64,000 nucleotides of DNA from assembly GCF_002563715.1 (NCBI RefSeq), contig NZ_PDJJ01000001.1, forward strand, positions 2,542,001 through 2,606,000, written 5' to 3'. Below, in pieces: positions 8,648 through 16,486 of this stretch (position 1 is its first letter; each line of letters begins with the position of its first letter). The DNA comes from Isoptericola jiangsuensis. GTDB taxonomy: Bacteria; Actinomycetota; Actinomycetes; Actinomycetales; Cellulomonadaceae. Under the pieces are notes generated by a model, which saw only the letters and a list, made by a program, of their open reading frames with translations, was not told the DNA's origin and searched no databases. Made by a program: the position numbers and the translations under genes.

Positions 8648-9709
8648 TCAGCGCGCGGCGCGGCCCGTCGCCGGACGGCGCGCGACCAGCACGTCCCGGT
8701 CGATCGACTGGTCGACGCGGTGCCGCAGCCGCAGGTAGGGCTCCGCGTCGACGACCTCCAGGCCGTGCCCGGCCAGGACGGCGGCCGCCTCCGCGCGCGG
8801 CGCGACGTGCGTGTTCCACGCCAGGCCCATCGCCCCGCCCGGGCGGAGCATCGCCGTCCAGGCCGGCACCGCGGAGGTGAGCAGGTCCAGCGGACCGCGC
8901 TGCAGGTCGCCCTTCGCGCCGCGGCTGCCGTGCTGCACCCCGTAGGGCAGGTCCCCGACGACGACGTCGAACGACCCCTGACGGAAGAACTCCCCGACGC
9001 GGCGCGTGTCGGCCACGACCACGTCGAGAACGCGCACGTCGCCCGCCTTGAACGCCTCCTTCGTCAGCCCGATCGTGGCCTCCAGGCGCTTGCCCAACAC
9101 CTTGCGGTCGCGGCGCAGCGGCCCGAACGACACCGTGTGCTTGAGCCGCTTGCGCTGCAGGTAGGTCCGCACGAACGTCGCGTACGCCTCCACGTCGGCG
9201 GCGTCGACGTCGATCCCGGACGCGTGGTACCCGTACAGCAGCGCCTGGTTGAGGGTCGACCCGCGCCCGCACACCGGGTCCAGGACCCGCAGCGGCCGGT
9301 CCAGCATCTGGTCCGCCGACGCCGACGCCGCCACCGTCACGTTGAGCAGCAGGCGCGTGAACTGCTCGTTCGTCTTGCCCGCGTACTTCGGGATGGTCAC
9401 CAGGTCGTCGTCGAGACGGTCCAGGCGCGGGGCAGCCACCGGGTGCAGGGCGTCGCCCTCGACGCGGAACAGCGCGTAGAGCGTGGACGCGTTCGCGAGC
9501 AGACGCACCTCGCGCTCGCCCAGGTCGTCCGCGACGAACGTCACGTACGGCACCCCGCCGAGGTGGTCCGTGGCGACGTCGCGCACCCGGTCGGGCCCCG
9601 CGATCCCGGCGAGGATCTCCAGCTCGGCGGCGAGCAGCCCGAGGGACGCCTCGGCGTAGACGCGGTTGGCCGACGGCAGGAGCAGGGCGGCGTATCGTGC
9701 GGTGGTCAC
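8648..9709 (-). CDS. TRM11-type SAM-dependent methyltransferase
   Basis: A 353-residue class I SAM methyltransferase. Motif I is LDPVCGRGSTLNQ (about residues 143-155), followed by an acidic IDVD at the end of strand 2. Motif IV is DLPYG (253-257), the N/D-P-P-Y type used for exocyclic amino groups of nucleic acid bases. The N-terminal 130 residues are a poorly conserved THUMP-like or substrate-binding region containing KYAGKTNEQFTRLLLN. A tRNA or rRNA guanine-N2 methylase role is plausible but unproven. The start GTG 9709 has TAACAT 6 nt upstream. It is convergent with the MazF-like gene. Confidence 0.8.
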   Translation of the reverse strand: MTTARYAALLLPSANRVYAEASLGLLAAELEILAGIAGPDRVRDVATDHLGGVPYVTFVADDLGEREVRLLANASTLYALFRVEGDALHPVAAPRLDRLDDDLVTIPKYAGKTNEQFTRLLLNVTVAASASADQMLDRPLRVLDPVCGRGSTLNQALLYGYHASGIDVDAADVEAYATFVRTYLQRKRLKHTVSFGPLRRDRKVLGKRLEATIGLTKEAFKAGDVRVLDVVVADTRRVGEFFRQGSFDVVVGDLPYGVQHGSRGAKGDLQRGPLDLLTSAVPAWTAMLRPGGAMGLAWNTHVAPRAEAAAVLAGHGLEVVDAEPYLRLRHRVDQSIDRDVLVARRPATGRAAR

Positions 9710-9715
9710 CGCTCG

Positions 9716-9721
9716 ATGTTA
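9716..9721 (-). promoter_or_regulatory. Leaderless-type -10 element (TAACAT)
   Basis: Read on the minus strand, TAACAT is 6 nt before GTG 9709 of the methyltransferase. Confidence 0.45.
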
Positions 9722-9830
9722 CGGCCGCGCCACCTGCCCGCCGCCGACGGTGCCGCGGGCCGCCGTCGACGGCCGCCGGTGCGACGCGTGCCACACCTCG
9801 CGCGGGTTTCCCCGAGGCGCAGGCGGCTGG

Positions 9831-9836
9831 TAATCT
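9831..9836 (+). promoter_or_regulatory. Probable rpsT -10 element (TAATCT)
   Basis: The best -10 match between the divergent methylase and rpsT. A weak TTTCCC lies about 18 nt upstream. It implies a 5' leader of roughly 135 nt. Confidence 0.4.
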
Positions 9837-9841
9837 GGTTG

Positions 9842-9976
9842 ATCGCGTGTCCGCCCAGGTCGGCGGGCACAGCCATGGTTCCTCTCCACGGGTTCCCCAC
9901 CCCAGTCCCGGAGCTGTGGCCGCCCTCTACGACCTATCCGCTCGCCGGCAGGCGAACACATCAAGGAAGTTGACCA
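9842..9976 (+). promoter_or_regulatory. Structured rpsT leader
   Basis: The untranslated leader of rpsT is unusually long for this window, where many genes look leaderless. It contains a hairpin (9847-9855 with 9862-9870, nine pairs including one G-U), then a short open frame, then the Shine-Dalgarno AAGGAAG at 9963-9969. S20 represses its own synthesis in enterobacteria; a comparable leader control here is an inference. Confidence 0.4.
9875..9973 (+). CDS. Possible 32-residue upstream open frame in rpsT leader
   Basis: The frame runs from ATG 9875 to TGA 9971-9973, overlapping the rpsT ribosome-binding site and stopping 3 nt before its GTG. It has no clear Shine-Dalgarno of its own and the peptide is not recognisable. 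It is proline-rich, and a leader-peptide or coupling role is only a possibility. Confidence 0.2.
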   Translation: MVPLHGFPTPVPELWPPSTTYPLAGRRTHQGS

Positions 9977-10237
9977 GTGGCCAACATCAAGTCCCAGATC
10001 AAGCGCATCAAGACGAACGAGAAGGCGCGCCTGCGCAACAAGTCCGTCAAGTCCGAGCTGAAGACGCACGTCCGCAAGGTCCGCGAGGCCGTCGCCGCCG
10101 GCGACAAGGAGGCCGCCCAGGCCGCCCTCCAGACCGCGACGCGCAAGCTCGACAAGGCTGTCTCGAAGGGCGTCATCCACGCCAACCAGGCCGCGAACCG
10201 CAAGTCGGCCATCGCCAAGGCTGTCGAGGCTCTCTGA
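9977..10237 (+). CDS. rpsT: 30S ribosomal protein S20
   Basis: S20 binds 16S rRNA early in assembly of the small subunit. The 86-residue product has the family N-terminus [14 protein letters not shown] sequence with conserved NEKARLRNK, basic helices throughout and the C-terminal [16 protein letters not shown]. The start is GTG 9977, with the Shine-Dalgarno AAGGAAG 7 nt upstream, unlike the leaderless-type neighbours. The gene is monocistronic: a strong terminator follows the stop and the next gene (holA) is convergent. Confidence 0.97.
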   Translation: MANIKSQIKRIKTNEKARLRNKSVKSELKTHVRKVREAVAAGDKEAAQAALQTATRKLDKAVSKGVIHANQAANRKSAIAKAVEAL

Positions 10238-10271
10238 GTCGTCCCGGTCGGCCCTCGGGCCCGACCGCACC

Positions 10272-10309
10272 CGAAGGCCCCCGCACTCTCCACGGTGCGG
10301 GGGCCTTCG
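10272..10309 (+). terminator. rpsT terminator
   Basis: A perfect 15-bp stem (10272-10286 with 10295-10309) with an 8-nt loop lies 34 nt after the rpsT stop. It lacks a T-run. Confidence 0.8.
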
Positions 10310-10340
10310 TGCGTCCCGGGCCGGCGGACGGCCGTCGCGT

Positions 10341-10520
10341 GCGCTGACTCGGCGGGCACTGCGCTGACTCGGGAAGACCCGTGCTGAGTGGCCGGGAAGT
10401 GCGCTGAGTCGCGGGAACCTGCGCTGAGTCGCGACGACCCGCGCTGACTCGCGGGAACCTGCGCTGACTCGCGGGAACCTGCGCTGGCTCGGCGGGACGT
10501 GCGCTGAGTGGGGCGGGAAG
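10341..10520. repeat. Tandem array, nine units of exactly 20 bp
   Basis: Nine head-to-tail units occupy the space between the rpsT terminator and the holA stop codon. The consensus is GCGCTGASTCGCGGGAACCT. Units begin at 10341, 10361, 10381 and so on every 20 bp. The first 10 bases are well conserved and the last 10 variable; the units at 10441 and 10461 are identical. There are no unique spacers, so this is not CRISPR, and 20 is not a multiple of 3, so it is not a coding repeat. The same family recurs at 36891-37060. Confidence 0.95.
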
Positions 10521-10524
10521 GCGG

Positions 10525-11532
10525 TCAGCCGCGGCGGGAGCGGGCGATGGTGAGGACGGCGCGCTCGACGGCGAACACGGGGTCGCGGCCGCCGCCCTTG
10601 ACCTCGGCGTCGGCGCGGGCCACCGCGGTGATCGCCGCGGCGAGGCCCTCCGGCGTCCAGCGGGCGAGGTCCTTGTTGGCGTTGCGGACCTGCCAGTCCT
10701 GCAGGCCGAGCTCACGGGCCGTCGTCGACCCGCCGCGGATCGCCGCCACCCGCGCCAGCGTGCGCAGGCGCAGGGCGAGGGCCGCGACGACGGGAACGGG
10801 GTCGGCGCCGGTCGCCAGCGCGTGGCGCAGCAGCGCGACCGCGGCGCCCGCGTCCCCCGCGACGGCGGCGTCGGCGACCTTGAACCCCGTCGCCTCGACC
10901 CGGCCGCCGTAGTAGCGGTCCACCGTGGCCTCGCCGATCGTGCCGGTCGTGTCCGCGACGAGCTGCGCGCACGCCGAGGCGAGCTCGCGCAGGTCGTTGC
11001 CCAGCGCGTCCACCAGCGCACGCACGGCCGCGGCGTCGGCGCGGCGGCGGGCCTGCTTGAACTCGCCCGTGACGAACGCGACCTTGTCGGCGTCCTTCGT
11101 GATCGCCTCGCAGCGCAGCTCGGGCGCACCCGACGCCGTGATGGCGTCCAGCATCCGCTTGCCGCGGGTGCCGCCGCCGTGCACGACCACGACCGTGGAG
11201 TCCGGGTCGGGCGCGGCGACGTACGCCACGACGTCCGCGACGAGGTCGTCCGTGCAGGCCTCGGCCCCGCGGACGACGACCATCTTGGCCTCGCCGAACA
11301 GGGACGGGCTGGCGGCGACGGTGAGCTGGCCGACCGCGTACGTGGCGCCCTCGAGCTCGACCTTCTCGACCTCGGGCTGCGCGGCGCGCGCGAGGTCGAG
11401 CACGCCGTCGACGGCACGCTCGGTGAGGAGCTGTTCCGGGCCGCGCACCAGGACGACGGGCGCGAGCTGCGGGTCGTCCCACGAGCGGGCGTTCGACGCG
11501 GCAGCCGCGCGGCGGCGGGAGGTGGGAGGCAC
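10525..11532 (-). CDS. holA: DNA polymerase III delta subunit
   Basis: The delta subunit of the clamp loader, which opens the beta clamp. The 335 residues show the expected order: an N-terminal domain beginning VVLVRGPEQLLTERAVD, a central AAA+-like part with GGGTRGKRMLD and the helical lid, then a collar domain ending in DPVFAVERAVLTIARS. As usual for delta, there is no functional Walker A. The start GTG 11532 has CAGGCT 6 nt upstream. The stop codon lies directly at the edge of the 20-bp repeat array. In actinobacteria holA commonly lies between comEC and rpsT; here pimB is inserted between them. Confidence 0.92.
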   Translation of the reverse strand: MPPTSRRRAAAASNARSWDDPQLAPVVLVRGPEQLLTERAVDGVLDLARAAQPEVEKVELEGATYAVGQLTVAASPSLFGEAKMVVVRGAEACTDDLVADVVAYVAAPDPDSTVVVVHGGGTRGKRMLDAITASGAPELRCEAITKDADKVAFVTGEFKQARRRADAAAVRALVDALGNDLRELASACAQLVADTTGTIGEATVDRYYGGRVEATGFKVADAAVAGDAGAAVALLRHALATGADPVPVVAALALRLRTLARVAAIRGGSTTARELGLQDWQVRNANKDLARWTPEGLAAAITAVARADAEVKGGGRDPVFAVERAVLTIARSRRG

Positions 11533-11612
11533 GGGCCTAGCCTGCCAGAGGCGACCGACACCCGCCGACGCTCGACGGGACCGCGACGGCGTCCCCGGGC
11601 CGGACCGGCGGG

Positions 11613-11618
11613 TAGCCT
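11613..11618 (+). promoter_or_regulatory. Leaderless-type -10 element (TAGCCT)
   Basis: TAGCCT is 6 nt before GTG 11625 of the mannosyltransferase gene. Confidence 0.45.
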
Positions 11619-11624
11619 GGCGCG

Positions 11625-12764
11625 GTGCCCCGGACCCTCGTCGTCACCAACGACTTCCCGCCGCGCCAGGGAGGGATCGAGACGTTCGTCCACGCGATGA
11701 CGTCCCGGTTCGACCCGGACGACGTGGTCGTCTACACGTCCTCGACCCCCGGCCAGGAGGAGTACGACCGCGGCCTGCCGTACCCGGTGGTGCGGGCCCG
11801 CACGCGGATGCTGCTCCCCACACCGGCGCGCACGCGGGACGTGGTGCGGCTGGTCCACGAGCACGGCTGCGACTCGGTGTGGTTCGGCGCCGCGGCGCCG
11901 CTGGGGCTCATGGCCCCCGCGCTGCGCCGGCGCACCGCCGTGCGCCGGACGGTCGCGACGACGCACGGGCACGAGCTGTGGTGGGCGAAGGTGCCGGGCA
12001 CCCGGGCGGCGCTGGGCCGGATCGGCCGGTCGGTGGACCACCTGACGTACCTGTCGGACCGCACGGTGGGGGTCCTCGCCGACGCCGTCGGTCCGGAGGC
12101 GGCGGCGCGCGCCGTGCGCATGTCCCCCGGCGTGGACCCGGAGACGTTCGCGGGCGCCGACCCGGCGGGCGGCCGGGCGGTGCGCGAGCGGTACGGCATC
12201 CCGGTGGACGCGCCCGTCGTGCTGTGCGCGGCGCGGCTCGTGGAGCGCAAGGGGCAGGACGTCCTGGTGCGGGCGCTGCCCGCCGTGCTGGCGGCGGTGC
12301 CGGACGCGCGCCTCCTGGTCGTCGGCGACGGTCCCGACGCGGACCGCCTGCGCCGCCTCGTGGCGGAGCACGGCGTGGGTGCCCACGTGGTGCTCGCCGG
12401 CGGTCACCCGCACACGGCGATGCCCGCGTTCTACGCCGCGGCGGACGTGTTCGCGATGCCGTCGCGCAGCCGGCGCGGCGGCCTGGAGGTCGAGGGGCTC
12501 GGCATCGTCTACCTCGAGGCGCAGGCCGCGGGCCTGCCCGTGGTGGTGGGCGACTCGGGCGGTGCGCCGGACGCCGTGGACGACGGCGTCACGGGGTTCG
12601 TCGTGGACGGCACCGACCCGGCCGACGTCGCCGCTCGGCTGGTCGAGCTCCTCGGCGACGCCGCGCTGCGCGCCCGCCTGGGCGCGGCCGGGCCGGGCTG
12701 GGTGCGGGACTCCTGGACCTGGGACCAGCGCTTCGCCACGCTGCACGGGCTGCTCACCGACTGA
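11625..12764 (+). CDS. pimB: GT4 glycosyltransferase, PimB-type mannosyltransferase
   Basis: A 379-residue GT-B fold enzyme of family GT4. It resembles actinobacterial PimB (GDP-mannose:monomannosyl phosphatidylinositol mannosyltransferase) along its length: VTNDFPPRQGGIETF at the N-terminus, VWFGAAAPL, TTHGHELWW, LVERKGQDVLVRALP, DVFAMPSRSR, the donor-binding EGLGIVYLEAQAAGLPVV, and SGGAPDAV. It acts on the cytoplasmic face of the membrane in synthesis of phosphatidylinositol mannosides, precursors of lipomannan. Family-level identification is strong. The exact acceptor is inferred from similarity, since some relatives use other polyprenyl or glycerolipid acceptors. Confidence 0.82.
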   Translation: MPRTLVVTNDFPPRQGGIETFVHAMTSRFDPDDVVVYTSSTPGQEEYDRGLPYPVVRARTRMLLPTPARTRDVVRLVHEHGCDSVWFGAAAPLGLMAPALRRRTAVRRTVATTHGHELWWAKVPGTRAALGRIGRSVDHLTYLSDRTVGVLADAVGPEAAARAVRMSPGVDPETFAGADPAGGRAVRERYGIPVDAPVVLCAARLVERKGQDVLVRALPAVLAAVPDARLLVVGDGPDADRLRRLVAEHGVGAHVVLAGGHPHTAMPAFYAAADVFAMPSRSRRGGLEVEGLGIVYLEAQAAGLPVVVGDSGGAPDAVDDGVTGFVVDGTDPADVAARLVELLGDAALRARLGAAGPGWVRDSWTWDQRFATLHGLLTD

Positions 12765-12765
12765 G

Positions 12766-12785
12766 CGCCCGCCGACGTGCGGGCG
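12766..12785. terminator. Short hairpin between convergent pimB and comEC
   Basis: A 7-bp GC stem (12766-12772 with 12779-12785) with a 6-nt loop begins at the pimB stop and ends 11 bp before the comEC stop. Confidence 0.5.
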
Positions 12786-12796
12786 GACGCGGCGGG

Positions 12797-15289
12797 TCAC
12801 GCCCCCTCCCCGCACGCCGTGGCGAGCCGCGCGGAGCGCACGACGAGCGCGGCGTCACCGCACCGGTCCGTCCGCAGCACCCGCGCACCGGTGCCCGTGT
12901 ACAGGTCGAGGGCGGCACCGGTGGGGTGACCGTAGTCGTTGTCACCCACGCTGACCAGCACGACCGCGGGCGCCAGCAGTGCGGCCAGCCCCGGGTCCTG
13001 GGACGCCGACCCGTGGTGGGCGATCTTGACCACCTCCACCGGGTCCGCGGGGTACCCGGCGGCCCGCAGCCGCGCGGCGAGCGCCCGCTGGCCCGGCTCC
13101 TCCAGGTCGCCGAGGGCGACGACGTCGATCCCGGACGCCGTGCGCAGCGCGAGGGCGACGCTCGCGTCGTTGGCACCCACGCCGTCGGCCGCGCCGAGCA
13201 CCCGCCACGCGACGGTGCCCGCGGCGCCCGCGCGGCCCTCGGCCCCGGCGGCGACCGGCACCCCGACGCCGCCGAGCAGGTCGAGGGCACGGCGCGCCGG
13301 CGCGGCGGGCTCCGCGACGGCGGACACGACCGCCGCGGTGACGGGCACGGCGGCGAGCACCGGCTCCAGCCCGCCGACGTGGTCGGTGTGGAAGTGGCTC
13401 AGCACGAGCAGGTCGACCCGTGCGACCCCGAGCCGGGCGAGGCAACGGGCGGCGGCGTCCCCGGGCGGCCCCACGTCGACCACGACGGCCGAGTCCGGGC
13501 CGCTGCGCACCACGAGCGTGTCCCCCTGGCCGACGTCGCACGCCACCACCTGCCAGTCGGGCGGGACCGGACCCGGTGCCGCGACGCGCGGGACGACGAC
13601 GAGCACGGCGACCAGGACGACCGCTGCGCCGGTCAGGAGGACGAGCGGCCCACCGCCTCGACGACGGCGTGGGCTCACCCCGGCGCCGCCCAGCGGGTGA
13701 CGGACCGGGCGCACGGTCGCGTCCGGCGGTCCGGCTCCCGGACCCCGGACCGCGCCGTCGCCTGGCGGCGCGAGCCGGGACCGCGCGCGCCCGGGCCGGA
13801 CGAGCCGCACCCGCAGGCGTCGCAGCGACCCCGCGGCGTCGGGTCCGGCGGGGGTGTCGGCGGGCGCCCTCCGGACCACGACGGCCAGCACGGCCAGCGT
13901 GACGAGCGCGAGCGCCGCGGCACCGCCCGGGCCCGGCCACCAGGGGACACGGCTGCCGGGGACGGCCGCGCCGAGCGTGGCGACGCCGGCGAGCCAGCCG
14001 GTGGGGACGCCGGCCAGCCACGCGACGGGTCCGGCGACGGCGGGCAGCCCGGGGGCGAGCACGGTGGCGAGCAGCGCGAGGACGGTGCCCGGGACGAGCG
14101 CGGGCGCCGCGAGGACGTTCGCGGGGACGGCCACGAGGGCGACGGCGGGGTCGAGCAGCACGAGGATCGGGCCGCACGCGGCCTGCGCGGCGCAGGGCAC
14201 GGCGACGGCGAACGCGAGGGCCCGACCCAGCCAGGGCGTGAGCAGGCGGGCGAGCGGCCCGGCGAGCAGCACGATCCCCGCGGTGGCGGCGCACGACAGG
14301 GCGAAGCCGTACGACCGGGCGAGCCAGGGGTCGACGACGAGCAGCACGGTGGACGCGGTGGCCAGCGCGGGCAGGCCCTGTCCCGGGCGGCCGAGCGCCA
14401 GCCCGAGGAGCCCGGCGGCGCAGGTCCACACGGCGCGCAGCACCGAAGGTTCCGGGCCGACCAGCAGCACGAACCCGACGGCCGCGCCGGCGAGGGTGAC
14501 GACCCGCCAGCCCCGGGGCACCCCGGCGACCGTGAGGACCGCGGTGACGACGGCCAGCACGATCGCGAAGTGGCTGCCCGACACGGCGGTGGCGTGCGTG
14601 AGCCCGGTGACGCGCATGGCGTCGTCGAGGTCGTCGGGCACGCGCGTGGTGTCGCCGAACGCCATGCCGGGCACGAGGCCGCGGGCCTGCGGGCCGAGGG
14701 GGTCGGTCACGTCCAGCAGCGCGGTCCGCATGCGGTCGGTGGTCCGCAGGACGGCGGACGGTGCCACGTGCTCGGCGACCGGTCCGGCGGCGGTGGCCTC
14801 CGCGGTGGTCCCGGCACCGAACCGGGCCGGGGCGAGGCGGGCCTCGACCTCGACGGCGGACCCGGCGCGCGGCGGCGTGCCGGGCGCGGTGACCCGCACG
14901 TGGCCGCGGACGGGCGTCGTGGACCCGCGCGCGCTCACCGTGTCCACCGCGAGCTCCCAGGTGGAACCGCCCCCGAACGGTGCCGGTCGCGCCGCCGACA
15001 CGACGGTGCCGGCCAGGGTCGAGAGCGCCTCCTGGGCGGCGAGGTCGACCAGGGCGCCGCGCGCGTCCGCCTGCACCTGGACCGACCCGGTGACCGCGAC
15101 GACCCCGGCGCAGACGAGGAGCAGGTGCGCGACCCACGGCCCGCCCCGCCGGGCGGCGGCGACGCACCCGCCGAGCACCGCGGCGGCGACCAGCAGGCCG
15201 ACCCCGGCGAGCGGTCGCGTCCCGGTGAGCGCCCAGGCGGCCACCCACACGGCGAACGCGAGCGGGACGAGGCGCAGGTCGCCGGTCAC
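12797..15289 (-). CDS. comEC: ComEC/Rec2 family DNA-uptake channel
   Basis: An 830-residue polytopic membrane protein. An N-terminal membrane region and soluble OB-like part (residues about 1-190) precede the competence domain, with many membrane helices and the GLTHATAVSGSHFAIV motif. A C-terminal metallo-beta-lactamase domain carries LVLSHFHTDHVGG (about residue 635), the metal-binding HxHxDH. ComEC moves single-stranded DNA across the membrane, and the C-terminal domain may degrade the other strand. The start GTG 15289 overlaps the comEA stop (GTGA). No pilus or other transformation genes are visible here, so natural competence is not established. Confidence 0.92.
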   Translation of the reverse strand: MTGDLRLVPLAFAVWVAAWALTGTRPLAGVGLLVAAAVLGGCVAAARRGGPWVAHLLLVCAGVVAVTGSVQVQADARGALVDLAAQEALSTLAGTVVSAARPAPFGGGSTWELAVDTVSARGSTTPVRGHVRVTAPGTPPRAGSAVEVEARLAPARFGAGTTAEATAAGPVAEHVAPSAVLRTTDRMRTALLDVTDPLGPQARGLVPGMAFGDTTRVPDDLDDAMRVTGLTHATAVSGSHFAIVLAVVTAVLTVAGVPRGWRVVTLAGAAVGFVLLVGPEPSVLRAVWTCAAGLLGLALGRPGQGLPALATASTVLLVVDPWLARSYGFALSCAATAGIVLLAGPLARLLTPWLGRALAFAVAVPCAAQAACGPILVLLDPAVALVAVPANVLAAPALVPGTVLALLATVLAPGLPAVAGPVAWLAGVPTGWLAGVATLGAAVPGSRVPWWPGPGGAAALALVTLAVLAVVVRRAPADTPAGPDAAGSLRRLRVRLVRPGRARSRLAPPGDGAVRGPGAGPPDATVRPVRHPLGGAGVSPRRRRGGGPLVLLTGAAVVLVAVLVVVPRVAAPGPVPPDWQVVACDVGQGDTLVVRSGPDSAVVVDVGPPGDAAARCLARLGVARVDLLVLSHFHTDHVGGLEPVLAAVPVTAAVVSAVAEPAAPARRALDLLGGVGVPVAAGAEGRAGAAGTVAWRVLGAADGVGANDASVALALRTASGIDVVALGDLEEPGQRALAARLRAAGYPADPVEVVKIAHHGSASQDPGLAALLAPAVVLVSVGDNDYGHPTGAALDLYTGTGARVLRTDRCGDAALVVRSARLATACGEGA

Positions 15290-16395
15290 ACGACCACGAG
15301 GTCGCGCAAGCCCTCGAGCACCGACGGCCCGATCCCGGAGACCTCGGTGAGCTCGTCGACGCTGGTGAACGGACCGTGGGTGTCCCGCCAGGCGACGATC
15401 CGCTCGGCCAGCACCGGCCCGACGCCGGGCAGGGTGTCCAGCGTGGTCACGTCCGCCGTGTTGAGCGGCACCGGGGCGCCCGGTGCGGCATCGGCGGTGG
15501 CCGCGCCCGTCGCGGACGTCCCGGCGCCGGGCACGGTCGCCACGGGCGGGGTCTCCCCCGGCGCGGGCACGTGCACCTGCTCGCCGTCGACGACGGTCCG
15601 CGCCAGGTTGAGCTGCGCGAGGTCGGCCTTGCGGGTCGCTCCCCCGGCGGCCTCCAGCGCGTCCGCCACGCGCGACCCTGCCGGCAGGGTCACCAGCCCC
15701 GGGGACGCGACCTGCCCGACGACGTGCACGACCACGCCCGGCTCCGTCGCGGACCCCGTCACCGCGGATCCGGTCGGGTCCGCTGCGGCCCCCGTGGCCG
15801 TGACGGCGCCCGCCGCGGAGGGCGCGGACGAGGCGGGTGCGGAGGACACGGCCCCGCCGAGGGCGTCGTCCGACGTCGGCGCGGCCGGGTCCGGCACACC
15901 CGCGACACCGCCCTGGTGCCCGGCGAGGTCGACCAGGTCGTCCCCGCCCGAGGGCCACAGCGCGAGCCCCAGGACCACGACGGCCACGAGCAGCAGGGCG
16001 CAGGCGGCTGCGACGGCCGTGCGGGCGTCCAGCGCCCACCGCCGCCCGACGGCCGCGTGCGCGTCGAGCGGGTGCCCGTGCGCCGCGCTGTACGCGGCGG
16101 CGACGTGGGCGGCCGAGCGCCGCCGGCGCAGGCGGTCCGCGAGCTCGTCCGCGTCCGGCGTACCGCCCGGCGGGTCCCACGGCGCCCCCGACCGCGGCCC
16201 CTCGACGGTCGCCGACGTCCCCCGGGCCGCCGGTGGGGTCGGCGGCGGAGGTCCCGCCGCGGGAGCGTCGTCCGGCCAGGGCGGGCCGACGGTCGGGGCC
16301 GCGACGGGCGGGGCGGGATCGCCGGCGAGCGCGGCGCGCAGGGCGTCGACGCGGGCCGCGACCGGGTCCGCGGGCCGGGGTGGGATGGTGGTCAC
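15286..16395 (-). CDS. comEA: ComEA-type helix-hairpin-helix DNA-binding protein
   Basis: A 369-residue membrane-anchored DNA receptor. A long proline/alanine-rich cytoplasmic N-terminus precedes one membrane segment (AACALLLVAVVVLGLALW). Then come a linker, a SLBB-like domain (VVVHVVGQVASPGLVTLPAG) and a C-terminal double helix-hairpin-helix (LNTADVTTLDTLPGVGPVLA, then VSGIGPSVLEGL). It binds double-stranded DNA outside the membrane and feeds ComEC, encoded directly downstream with overlapping codons. TAACGT lies 6 nt before GTG 16395. Confidence 0.92.
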   Translation of the reverse strand: MTTIPPRPADPVAARVDALRAALAGDPAPPVAAPTVGPPWPDDAPAAGPPPPTPPAARGTSATVEGPRSGAPWDPPGGTPDADELADRLRRRRSAAHVAAAYSAAHGHPLDAHAAVGRRWALDARTAVAAACALLLVAVVVLGLALWPSGGDDLVDLAGHQGGVAGVPDPAAPTSDDALGGAVSSAPASSAPSAAGAVTATGAAADPTGSAVTGSATEPGVVVHVVGQVASPGLVTLPAGSRVADALEAAGGATRKADLAQLNLARTVVDGEQVHVPAPGETPPVATVPGAGTSATGAATADAAPGAPVPLNTADVTTLDTLPGVGPVLAERIVAWRDTHGPFTSVDELTEVSGIGPSVLEGLRDLVVV

Positions 16396-16401
16396 GCCCC
16401 G

Positions 16402-16407
16402 ACGTTA
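16402..16407 (-). promoter_or_regulatory. Leaderless-type -10 element (TAACGT)
   Basis: Read on the minus strand, TAACGT is 6 nt before GTG 16395 of the comEA-comEC operon. Confidence 0.5.
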
Positions 16408-16486
16408 GGGACGGGCGCTCCCGCCCCGCCCGGCCCGACCGCCCCGCTGTGGAGACGTCAGGCCTGTGGACGCCCGACGCGCACCG

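Noticed and set aside
10341-10520. CRISPR array
   Set aside because: Units abut with no unique spacers, the period is only 20 bp, and no cas genes are present.
10925-16408. Very long open frame (over 1800 codons) on the plus strand
   Set aside because: It is antisense to holA, comEC and comEA, crosses pimB in another frame, and reads as R/G/P/A-rich low-complexity sequence. It is an artefact of high GC.
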